From: UMGS1696 sp964621165
GTDB taxonomy: Bacteria > Bacillota > Clostridia > Oscillospirales > CAG-272
DNA: 64,000 bases
Reading direction: 5' to 3'
NCBI GenBank assembly: GCA_964621165.1
Contig: CAZULC010000002.1
Location: 62,001-126,000 of the forward strand
In this document: positions 43,104 through 50,104 of the stretch, piece by piece
Numbering within the stretch: the first letter of the stretch is position 1
Layout: every line of letters begins with the position of its first letter
Translations under genes and position numbers: made by a program
Notes under the pieces: generated by a model
Told to the model about the DNA's origin: nothing
Databases searched by the model: none
What the model saw: the letters and a program-made list of their open reading frames with translations, nothing else

Positions 43104-44162
43104 TTACCTGTTGGTGTTTACCGACGACCAGTCGAGGATAACCTTGCCTGAGCTGCCGGAGAGCATGGCTTCGAAGCCCTTCTTGTAGTCGGCGATGTCG
43201 AAGTGGTGTGTGATGATCTTCTCAAGCGGGAATCCGCCTTCAACCATTGCGGTCATCTTGTACCATGTCTCGAACATCTTTCTGCCGTAAATACCCTTGA
43301 TTTGGAGTCCGTTCCAGATTACTGTGTTGATCGGGATTTCGGTCATGTTGCGGTTCTGGATTCCGAGAAGTGCGATTCTGCCGCCGTTTACCATGGAGTT
43401 GATCAGCTGATTCAGTGCGAAACGGTTGCCGGACATTTCCATACCGACGTCAAAGCCTTCCACAATGCTGAGGGACTTCATGACTTCGTTCAAATCTTCC
43501 TTGCCCGTGTTGACGGTTGTAACGCCGAACTGCTTGGCCAGACCTAACCTGTAGTCGTTCAGGTCGGTGATGACAACGTTTCTCGCGCCGGAGAACTTTG
43601 CGATTCCGGCAGCCATAATGCCGATGGGACCCGCGCCTGTGATGAGTACGTCCTCGCCGAGGGTTTCAAAGGTCAGTGCGGTGTGGGTGGCGTTTCCGAA
43701 GGGGTCGAAAATCGAGTACAGCTCCTCGGGAATGCGGGGTGAGCAGTGGATTACGTTTGTGGCGGGAATTACCAGGTATTCGGCAAACGCACCGTCGCGG
43801 TTTACTCCAACGCCCTTTGTGTTCCGGCAGAGATGTCCGTTTCCTGCGCGGCAGTTCCGGCAGTGACCGCAGACGATATGTCCCTCACCGGATACAATGT
43901 CACCGACCTTGCAGTTTTCAACTCCGTCGCCTACCTCAACGATCTCTCCCACGTATTCGTGACCGGCTGTGGTACCTAACTTGATCGTCTCCTGAGCCCA
44001 TTCGTTCCAAGCCCAGATATGTACGTCAGTTCCGCAGATTGCGGTCTTGTGGATTTTGATCTTAACCTCGCCGTGGCCTACCGAGGGAATCTCAACTTTT
44101 TTCATGGTTAAGCCCTCTTCCGGTTTGTCCTTCACGAGAGCCCACATGGTGCCTGTGCTCAT
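43104..44162 (-). CDS. tdh: L-threonine 3-dehydrogenase
   Basis: A 352-residue zinc-dependent alcohol dehydrogenase family enzyme that oxidises threonine to 2-amino-3-oxobutyrate with NAD. The catalytic zinc site is CGTDVHIW (near residue 39) and GHEYVG; the structural zinc cysteines are in CGHCRNCRAGNGHLC; the Rossmann glycine motif is ITGAGPIGIMAAG. GNATHTALTFE is typical of Tdh. The gene lies 109 bases upstream of kbl on the same strand, completing the two-step threonine-to-glycine pathway. Confidence 0.94.
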   Translation of the reverse strand: MSTGTMWALVKDKPEEGLTMKKVEIPSVGHGEVKIKIHKTAICGTDVHIWAWNEWAQETIKLGTTAGHEYVGEIVEVGDGVENCKVGDIVSGEGHIVCGHCRNCRAGNGHLCRNTKGVGVNRDGAFAEYLVIPATNVIHCSPRIPEELYSIFDPFGNATHTALTFETLGEDVLITGAGPIGIMAAGIAKFSGARNVVITDLNDYRLGLAKQFGVTTVNTGKEDLNEVMKSLSIVEGFDVGMEMSGNRFALNQLINSMVNGGRIALLGIQNRNMTEIPINTVIWNGLQIKGIYGRKMFETWYKMTAMVEGGFPLEKIITHHFDIADYKKGFEAMLSGSSGKVILDWSSVNTNR

Positions 44163-44210
44163 TTTAAAAATTCACTCCTTGTAAAAATTTTATTTTTAAC
44201 CATCGGCTTA

Positions 44211-44239
44211 ATTATACAACTTTTTCTTCATTAATTCAA
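44211..44239 (-). promoter_or_regulatory. Promoter of tdh-kbl
   Basis: Read on the minus strand: TTGAAT (44234-44239), 17 bases, then TATAAT (44211-44216), about 50 bases before the tdh start. Confidence 0.75.
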
Positions 44240-44394
44240 TAGAATCGGAAAAATATTTCCGTGTCCGGCTCTTTCTTTGGCTGAGTTGTCGGAAGGTGAG
44301 AAAAATATGTCAGTACAGGAGAAAGAGAACGCGATATAATTCTACCGTAGGCCGTCCCCGGCTTTACCATATTAAACAGTACGAAAGGAATTAT

Positions 44395-44925
44395 ATGATA
44401 AGCTTAAAAGTAGAGATAAAAAACCGCATCGCATCATACTCGGGCAGGATGAGAATGGTGTCGGAGAACAGCGGTTACTGCATCGAGTTTGACGCCGACG
44501 GAGAATGGGACGAGTACCGCACAAAAACCGCACGCTTTATGGTAGACGGTTCTCTTGTGGCGGACAGGGTTTTCTCAGGAAGCACTTGCGAGGTTCCGCC
44601 TCTTCCAACGGGACTGTTTCTGTATGTGAGCCTGTCTGCAGGAGATTTGTGGACCACATCCGCCGCAAAAATTCCCCTGATCCCGTCCCTCGAAGCGGAT
44701 AAAGTTATTCCTCCGCCGGAGAAGAGCGTGTACAACCAGATTATGGAAATGATGCACACGGACTACTCTCCATATGTGGACCGTGCGGAAGAAGCCGCCG
44801 TGAAAGCCGAGTCAGCTTCACATGAAGCTCTTGTAAACGCGGAACTGTTAATGACTGCACTTGCCGGACTGAAATTCAGGGTCAATGAAGAGGACGGCGG
44901 GCTTGATATCGAATATGAAATGTGA
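44395..44925 (+). CDS. Hypothetical phage baseplate/tail-like protein
   Basis: A 176-residue protein starting MISLKVEIKN at ATG 44395, which follows AAAGGAATTAT. The N-terminal beta-rich half (YCIEFDADGEWDEYRTKTAR, VSLSAGDLWTTSAAKIPL) and the VYNQIMEMM plus alanine/glutamate-rich helix (YVDRAEEAAVKAESASHEAL) resemble accessory baseplate or tail-fibre proteins of Firmicute phages, by overall style only. No capsid, portal or lysis gene is nearby. It ends 15 bases before the metallophosphoesterase gene. I do not recognise a precise family. Confidence 0.55.
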   Translation: MISLKVEIKNRIASYSGRMRMVSENSGYCIEFDADGEWDEYRTKTARFMVDGSLVADRVFSGSTCEVPPLPTGLFLYVSLSAGDLWTTSAAKIPLIPSLEADKVIPPPEKSVYNQIMEMMHTDYSPYVDRAEEAAVKAESASHEALVNAELLMTALAGLKFRVNEEDGGLDIEYEM

Positions 44926-44940
44926 TTGGAGGACAAATAT

Positions 44941-46530
44941 ATGAGCAGTGTAATAAACATACCGAGAGACGAGACCGTACGCAAAATAGCTCAGTCCCTT
45001 GAAACCTTGGCTGAGCGTACAATGATAGTCGGAAGCAGCAATGTTGTGACGGACTCAAGCCTGACCAAATCAAACGCGGCGGCGGACAGTAAGGCTGTTG
45101 GCGACAGAATTGCTGAGGTCAGCGCCTCCGTTGACAAGGTAAAGGAAGCCATAGCCCTGCTCGATGAGTCCCACCTGAAGGGAAAGTTCATCATAGGCCG
45201 TTATGTACTGAGCGCGACCGACACGGCATACGTGGATTATCAGGCCAACACCTATGTCGTATGTTCCGCAAACGTGATAAAATACAGCTACGACGTGACC
45301 CTTGAGGTTGAGGACGGCTATGAGGCTACAGTGTGGTACGTAAAGGACAGCGAGCTTCCCATTCCCGACATTGACGGCAAGAACAAAAAGCTGTATGTCA
45401 AGGCAGAGCAGGTGACAGCAAAACCGGTGACGATTCCGGCAAACACCGCCTTTCTCGTGCGAATCCAGCAGACTCCCCTTGACAAAACCGTGGCGGCTGA
45501 CGTGGAGACATATACCTCAAAGGTGAAGTTCACCGTGTCCCTGCCCAAGCAGATAAACTCCGTGGCGGATTCGGTAAACGCGGTCAGTGAACGTGTGAGA
45601 GTGATAGAGGACGGAATCGGCGAGACCCTGCCGGAATACTACCTCACAGACGGATATATCGATGGCAGAATTGACGAAATCAGACGAAGCATGCAGTCAG
45701 CCGGAATGAATGGCGACGCGTTTGTGTTCCTCACCGACTTCCATTCCGAGCGCAACAACGGCGTGTCGCCTACACTTGTAAACTACATAACAAAGCGGCT
45801 TCCAATTGCTTGTGTGTTCTGCGGCGGCGACTGGATTGACCTGAATACCGCTGACAGTCAGGCGGAGCTTGATCTTCTGTTCGAAAAATGTATGGCGTTC
45901 TGCGGAAACAGGTATAAAACCTACTTTACCGAGGGAAACCACGACGACAACAACTACGACGGCACAAACGCGGCAGGACAGTTCACCCGCGGCAATATTT
46001 ATGCCTCCCTGTTCAGGATGAGCGAAGGCATGAGGGAAGGTTGGAATGGGGACTGCTTCTCCTACTACACCGACAACACAGACGCGAAAATCCGCTATAT
46101 TGTGCTGGACACCGAAAACAGAACCACCGCCGAACTGACAGGTGAGAGGGCTTGGTTCAAGTCGGTTCTCGAGTCCATGCCGGACGGGTACAGGGCGGTC
46201 TGCTTCTCCCACAGGGGTTATGTCTACGACGAGGAAGTAAAAAGCTGGACTCTCCACGCGGCGGCAAAACCACTCATCGATGAGGCGGACGCACATTCGG
46301 GCATGGTTGCTGCATGGTTCACCGGACACAGCCACATGGATGGACTGAACCGGACGACATCAGGTATTCCGGTAATCTGCACCCTGTCCGACGGCGCGAC
46401 TCAGGTGGGACTCGGCGGAACCACAGCTGAGCAGGCCTTTGACGTGGCGGTGATTGACTTCGACGAGGAAAAGATACACCTCACACGAATCGGAAGCGGG
46501 GACGATAGAACCATTGCGCTGAACGCGTAA
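44941..46530 (+). CDS. Metallophosphoesterase with phage-tail-like N-terminus
   Basis: A 529-residue protein. The N-terminal part (SLTKSNAAADSKAVGDRIAE, coiled coil near residue 55) is of the sort found in phage tail fibres and baseplate proteins; a beta-rich region follows. From about residue 250 a calcineurin-like phosphoesterase has FLTDFHSE, GGDWID, EGNHDDN, SHRGYV and GHSHMDG, the full set of metal ligands. ATG 44941 is used because GGAGG stands six bases before the ATATG. It could be a tail enzyme that degrades a surface polymer, or a domesticated phage gene. It converges with rplA. Confidence 0.75.
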   Translation: MSSVINIPRDETVRKIAQSLETLAERTMIVGSSNVVTDSSLTKSNAAADSKAVGDRIAEVSASVDKVKEAIALLDESHLKGKFIIGRYVLSATDTAYVDYQANTYVVCSANVIKYSYDVTLEVEDGYEATVWYVKDSELPIPDIDGKNKKLYVKAEQVTAKPVTIPANTAFLVRIQQTPLDKTVAADVETYTSKVKFTVSLPKQINSVADSVNAVSERVRVIEDGIGETLPEYYLTDGYIDGRIDEIRRSMQSAGMNGDAFVFLTDFHSERNNGVSPTLVNYITKRLPIACVFCGGDWIDLNTADSQAELDLLFEKCMAFCGNRYKTYFTEGNHDDNNYDGTNAAGQFTRGNIYASLFRMSEGMREGWNGDCFSYYTDNTDAKIRYIVLDTENRTTAELTGERAWFKSVLESMPDGYRAVCFSHRGYVYDEEVKSWTLHAAAKPLIDEADAHSGMVAAWFTGHSHMDGLNRTTSGIPVICTLSDGATQVGLGGTTAEQAFDVAVIDFDEEKIHLTRIGSGDDRTIALNA

Positions 46531-46583
46531 TAACGGGTGAAATCCTGCAGGTGTCAGCTGATTTAAAATAAGCAAACAAAAAA

Positions 46584-46609
46584 ACGGCGGAAAGCAAAAA
46601 TTCCACCGT
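46584..46609. terminator. Bidirectional terminator between the phosphoesterase gene and rplA
   Basis: ACGGCGGAA (46584-46592) pairs with TTCCACCGT (46601-46609), and T tracts follow on both strands. It ends the ribosomal operon right after rplA. Confidence 0.8.
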
Positions 46610-46630
46610 TCTTTTTATATTCAGCTTAAA

Positions 46631-47323
46631 TTAACCAAGACGGGCTGTGTTAACCTTGATGCCGGGACCCATTGTGGCAGCGACAACGCAGCTCTTGATG
46701 TACTGACCCTTTGCTGCAGCAGGACGAGCCTTGATTACGGCGCCGATGAGAGTGTTGAAGTTCTCGCTCAGCTTGTCCGCACCAAAGGAAGCCTTGCCGA
46801 TGGGGCAGTGGATGATGTTCGTCTTGTCCAGTCTGTATTCGATTTTACCGGCCTTGGCTTCGTTTACAGCCTTGGCAACGTCCATCGTTACGGTACCGGC
46901 CTTGGGGTTGGGCATAAGTCCCTTAGGACCGAGCACACGACCCAAACGACCGATAGTGCCCATCATGTCTGGGGTAGCGATAACGACGTCGAAATCGAAC
47001 CAGTTTTCCTTCTGGATTTTCTCAACGAGGTCAGTGTCGCCTACGTATTCCGCACCTGCTTCACGGGCAGCGTTTGCACGGTCGCCTTTTGCAAATACGA
47101 GAACGCGGACCTTCTTACCTGTACCGTTGGGAAGAACAACCGCGCCGCGAACCTGCTGGTCAGCATGACGGGAGTCAACTCCCAGACGGATGTGAACTTC
47201 GATTGTTTCGTCAAACTTAGCCTTGGATGTCTGGCATACGAGACCCATAGCGTCAGCTGTGTCATAAAGCTTTGACTTTTCGATCAGTTTTACACTGTCA
47301 ACATATTTCTTTCCTGCACTCAT
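46631..47323 (-). CDS. rplA: 50S ribosomal protein L1
   Basis: A 230-residue L1 protein that forms the mobile stalk at the ribosomal E site. Motifs: GTGKKVRVLVFAKGD, GPKGLMPNPKAGTV, and KASFGADKLSENFNTLI. It also represses its own operon in other bacteria by binding the rplK leader. The ATG follows GGAGGGTTTTACAA. It is the last gene of the operon here; rplJ and rplL do not follow, which is unusual. Confidence 0.97.
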   Translation of the reverse strand: MSAGKKYVDSVKLIEKSKLYDTADAMGLVCQTSKAKFDETIEVHIRLGVDSRHADQQVRGAVVLPNGTGKKVRVLVFAKGDRANAAREAGAEYVGDTDLVEKIQKENWFDFDVVIATPDMMGTIGRLGRVLGPKGLMPNPKAGTVTMDVAKAVNEAKAGKIEYRLDKTNIIHCPIGKASFGADKLSENFNTLIGAVIKARPAAAKGQYIKSCVVAATMGPGIKVNTARLG

Positions 47324-47337
47324 TTGTAAAACCCTCC

Positions 47338-47763
47338 TCAGTCAACTACGACAACACCCATTGAACGGGCGGTGCCGGCTATCATGCTCATTGCCGCTTC
47401 GATGGAGCCTGCGTTCAGGTCCTTCATCTTTGTCTCAGCTATCTGACGAACCTGCTCCTTGGTGATGTTGGCAACCTTTGTCTTGTTGGGAACAGCGGAT
47501 GCCGTCTCGATGCCGCATGCTTTCTTGATGAGAACAGCTGCGGGAGGAGTCTTTGTGATGAATGTAAAGGAACGGTCTGCGTAAATTGTGATAACAACGG
47601 GGATGATAAGACCGATGTCGTTCTTTGTGCGTTCGTTGAACTCCTTGACGAAGCTCATACCGTTAACACCGTAAGGGCCGAGCGCGGGACCTACAGGCGG
47701 CTGCATTGTAGCTTTGCCGGCGTTGAGCTGAAGCTTTACATAGCCAACTACTTTCTTTGCCAT
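47338..47763 (-). CDS. rplK: 50S ribosomal protein L11
   Basis: A 141-residue L11 protein, part of the GTPase-associated centre bound by EF-G and thiopeptides. It has QLNAGKATMQPPVGPALGPYG, TKTPPAAVLIKKACG and the C-terminal GTARSMGVVV. It lies 14 bases before rplA. The 143-base gap to nusG (47764-47906) includes a GAGGCGCCTC palindrome on the minus strand and is a natural place for the L1-binding autoregulatory site, though I cannot identify that structure with certainty. Confidence 0.97.
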   Translation of the reverse strand: MAKKVVGYVKLQLNAGKATMQPPVGPALGPYGVNGMSFVKEFNERTKNDIGLIIPVVITIYADRSFTFITKTPPAAVLIKKACGIETASAVPNKTKVANITKEQVRQIAETKMKDLNAGSIEAAMSMIAGTARSMGVVVVD

Positions 47764-47906
47764 TGTAATTATTCCTCCATATGTGGTTTATGACGGGAGA
47801 CTAAGAATGAAATTTTCTCCCTCCCACTTTGTCGGCGCTTCTTTGTTGTTTTTTGAATACGGGAGGCGCCTCTCCCTTTTCGCGAACGGAACTGCCTCAG
47901 TCAGGC

Positions 47907-48455
47907 TCAGTCGGCCGCTTTTTCGACGTACTTCTTGTCCAGCGTTACGGGAACGTCGCGTCCTACAGTTGTAACTGTCACCTTGACCTCGCCTGTTTCG
48001 GCGTTGTAGTCGGTGAGAGTGCCGCTGTAGCCTCTGAACACTCCATCGATGATGTTTACCCGGTCCCCAACCTTGAACGCGGTGGTTTCAGTTACCTCAA
48101 CCTCGTCCTTGATAATGGCGGCGGCTTCTTCTTCCGTAAGCGGAACCGGACGGGATCCCGGGCCTACAAAGCCTGTGACTCCGCGGATGTTTCTGACAAC
48201 GTGCCAGGTTTCGTCGGTCATGACCATTTTGATGAGGACGTAAGCGGGGAATATCTTTGATTCCACCTCTTTTTCACGTCCGCCGTCGGATTCAACGACA
48301 ATTTCCGTCGGAATCCTGATATCCGTAATAAGACTGCCGAGACCTCTGTTCTCGACTATCTTTTCAAGATTGGCTTTTACCTTGTTTTCGTAGCCTGAAT
48401 AAGTATGGGCGACATACCAACGCAGACCTTCGTTCATCTCATTAATATCGCTCAA
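47907..48455 (-). CDS. nusG: Transcription termination/antitermination protein NusG
   Basis: A 182-residue NusG with the N-terminal RNA polymerase-binding domain (RWYVAHTYSGYENKVKANLE, FPAYVLIKMVMTDETWHVVR, GVTGFVG) and the C-terminal KOW domain (FKVGDRVNIIDGVFRGYSGT). It increases elongation or pausing and couples transcription to translation. The start is TTG at 48455, eight bases after GGGAGG. It follows secE after 70 bases. Confidence 0.97.
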   Translation of the reverse strand: MSDINEMNEGLRWYVAHTYSGYENKVKANLEKIVENRGLGSLITDIRIPTEIVVESDGGREKEVESKIFPAYVLIKMVMTDETWHVVRNIRGVTGFVGPGSRPVPLTEEEAAAIIKDEVEVTETTAFKVGDRVNIIDGVFRGYSGTLTDYNAETGEVKVTVTTVGRDVPVTLDKKYVEKAAD

Positions 48456-48525
48456 TTCAAATTCCTCCCGAGACTCAAGCTTTACTGTCTCCGTTGAGCT
48501 TCCGTTTTGTCAAGCGGGATTCCGC

Positions 48526-48810
48526 TCAGATAAGGCGGCTCAGTCCAACGATAGCGCCGGAGAAGCAGTAGTCGAGTATGCCGAGAGCTATACTGAAGAT
48601 GATGACGCAGACAATGACAATCAAGCTGTTCTGCTGAACGGACTTGCGGCTTGCCCAGTTAATCTTTTTGCATTCGGCTTTTACGGACCTAAACCAAGCC
48701 TTTGCCCTTGACCAAACCGAGGGCTTGTCCGACTTCGGCTTTTCTGCCTTGGTCTTCTCAGCCGGCTTTTCGGCGGTCTCGAGCTCTTTTTTGTTTTCTT
48801 TTTCAGCCAT
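48526..48810 (-). CDS. secE: Preprotein translocase subunit SecE
   Basis: A 94-residue single-span membrane protein. A lysine/glutamate-rich N-terminal extension (about 35 residues) precedes the conserved amphipathic helix (FRSVKAECKKINWASRKSV) and the membrane helix LIVIVCVIIFSIALGILDYC. It stabilises SecY in the Sec translocon. It lies between rpmG and nusG as in most Firmicutes. The ATG follows AAAGGAGACAGTT. Confidence 0.95.
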   Translation of the reverse strand: MAEKENKKELETAEKPAEKTKAEKPKSDKPSVWSRAKAWFRSVKAECKKINWASRKSVQQNSLIVIVCVIIFSIALGILDYCFSGAIVGLSRLI

Positions 48811-48829
48811 AACTGTCTCCTTTTACCGA

Positions 48830-48979
48830 TTACTTTGTTTCTCTGTGAAGCGTGTGTTTGCGGCAGAAGCGGCAGTATTTCTTGAGTTCAAGTCTGTCAG
48901 GGTCGTTTTTCTTGTTCTTCTTAGTGTCATAGTTACGCTGTTTGCATTCGCTGCAGGCAAGAGTGATTTTAACTCTCAT
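48830..48979 (-). CDS. rpmG: 50S ribosomal protein L33
   Basis: A 49-residue zinc-ribbon ribosomal protein: MRVKITLACSECKQRNYDTK, then KKNDPDRLELKKYC and RFCRKHTLHRETK. Both CxxC pairs are kept, so this is the zinc-binding form. The ATG is at 48977-48979, preceded by GGGAGGTGCC. It is the first gene of the rpmG-secE-nusG-rplK-rplA operon, 19 bases before secE. Confidence 0.95.
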   Translation of the reverse strand: MRVKITLACSECKQRNYDTKKNKKNDPDRLELKKYCRFCRKHTLHRETK

Positions 48980-49112
48980 TATATCGGCACCTCCCTTAAA
49001 ATTTAAGCCAAACCAAAAGGAAATGGCTCTATTGTACCTCCCTCTGCGGAAATACGCCCCGTCATGACCGTGAGGGCGCGCAAAAAAACGCTTGTCCGCG
49101 TGAGGTAAATCT

Positions 49113-49141
49113 ATTATAGCATTTTTTTACTTTTCCGTCAA
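49113..49141 (-). promoter_or_regulatory. Promoter of the rpmG-secE-nusG-rplK-rplA operon
   Basis: On the minus strand TTGACG (49136-49141), a 17-base spacer and TATAAT (49113-49118), close to consensus. It is about 135 bases before rpmG. Confidence 0.82.
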
Positions 49142-49289
49142 GAGAAAACGCGAAAAAATTTTCACCAAAATTCTTGTCCAAAGCTTTCCCCTCATTATAT
49201 TGTATGCGTACAAAAGGAAATTTTTTCGCCGCAGCTGGCTTCCTTCCGGTTTTTTAGAAAAAAATTAAAAATTATTTTTCCGATAAGTA

Positions 49290-49318
49290 TTTACAAATTT
49301 CTTCCGACGTGGTATAAT
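49290..49318 (+). promoter_or_regulatory. Promoter of rpsO
   Basis: TTTACA (49290-49295), 17 bases, TATAAT (49313-49318). The roughly 140-base leader that follows is long for a single small gene. It contains a TCCGG/CCGGA hairpin (49383-49403) and may hold an S15 autoregulatory structure. The stretch between this promoter and that of rpmG (49142-49289) is AT-rich with no gene seen. Confidence 0.8.
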
Positions 49319-49459
49319 AAAAGTTGGGATTGCCTCATCCTCGGTTTCCGGGTAAATTGTCCGTTGATGGTTAACGCCCGCGTCCGGATTTTCACCCGCC
49401 GGATACTGTGGTTCAGGATTGCCCGCAAATTAAATTAATGGTGAAAGGAAAACACTACT

Positions 49460-49726
49460 ATGCTTACAAAGGAAAAGAAGCAGGAAATCATCGACACTTA
49501 CAAGATTCACGAAGGCGACACAGGCTCACCTGAGGTTCAGATCGCTATCCTCACTTACAGAATCGACACACTGACTGAACACCTCAAGGTCAACAAGAAG
49601 GACCACCACAGCCGCCGCGGTCTTAACAAGATGGTAGGCCACAGAAGAAACCTCCTCGGCTACCTCAAGGATACCGATATCGAAAGATATCGTGCAATCA
49701 TCGCAAAGCTCGGCCTGAGAAGATAA
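49460..49726 (+). CDS. rpsO: 30S ribosomal protein S15
   Basis: An 88-residue primary-binding protein of the 30S platform. It has the conserved EGDTGSPEVQIAILTYRIDT, HLKVNKKDHHSRRGLNKMVG and RRNLLGYLK stretches and ends LGLRR. The ATG follows GAAAGGAAAACACTACT. As in most bacteria it stands just upstream of pnp. Nothing is unusual apart from the long leader. Confidence 0.97.
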   Translation: MLTKEKKQEIIDTYKIHEGDTGSPEVQIAILTYRIDTLTEHLKVNKKDHHSRRGLNKMVGHRRNLLGYLKDTDIERYRAIIAKLGLRR

Positions 49727-49752
49727 CTTTATCAAAATACGAATATCAAACC

Positions 49753-49800
49753 ACTGCGGCACTGCGACTGTCTCATCTCCGGCGCCGCAGTCTCGGTTTT
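49753..49800 (+). terminator. Terminator after rpsO
   Basis: ACTGCGGC (49753-49760) pairs perfectly with GCCGCAGT (49784-49791), followed by CTCGGTTTT. The 378-base gap to pnp has, after this, AT-rich sequence and a CCGGGAT/ATCCCGG hairpin. Confidence 0.6.
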
Positions 49801-50004
49801 ATTCGGTAAAGATAACTCCACCCTTAAAAAACGAAATCTAAAGCTCTCTCCCTGTCTATGCAAAGCCTCCACTCCCAACCGTATCAAGCACATTGAGAGG
49901 GTTGTCCAACCTACAAAGCTTCACCCCCAATTGATAATTCAGTTGTAATTTTTTTTCAAAAGCTTTTTTCAAAAAGCCGCGTACTCCCCGCATCCCCACC
50001 ACCG

Positions 50005-50043
50005 CCGGGATTTAGCAGTTAAACATCAGCCGTGATATCCCGG
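50005..50043 (+). promoter_or_regulatory. Leader hairpin of pnp
   Basis: CCGGGAT (50005-50011) pairs with ATCCCGG (50037-50043) about 60 bases before the pnp start. In Escherichia coli a leader hairpin mediates pnp autoregulation; a similar role here is inference. Confidence 0.4.
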
Positions 50044-50104
50044 TTTATGTTTAAGTGCTGAAACAGGCGGCTGGACGGAAATTTTATAGAAAGGTAAATA
50101 AGAA

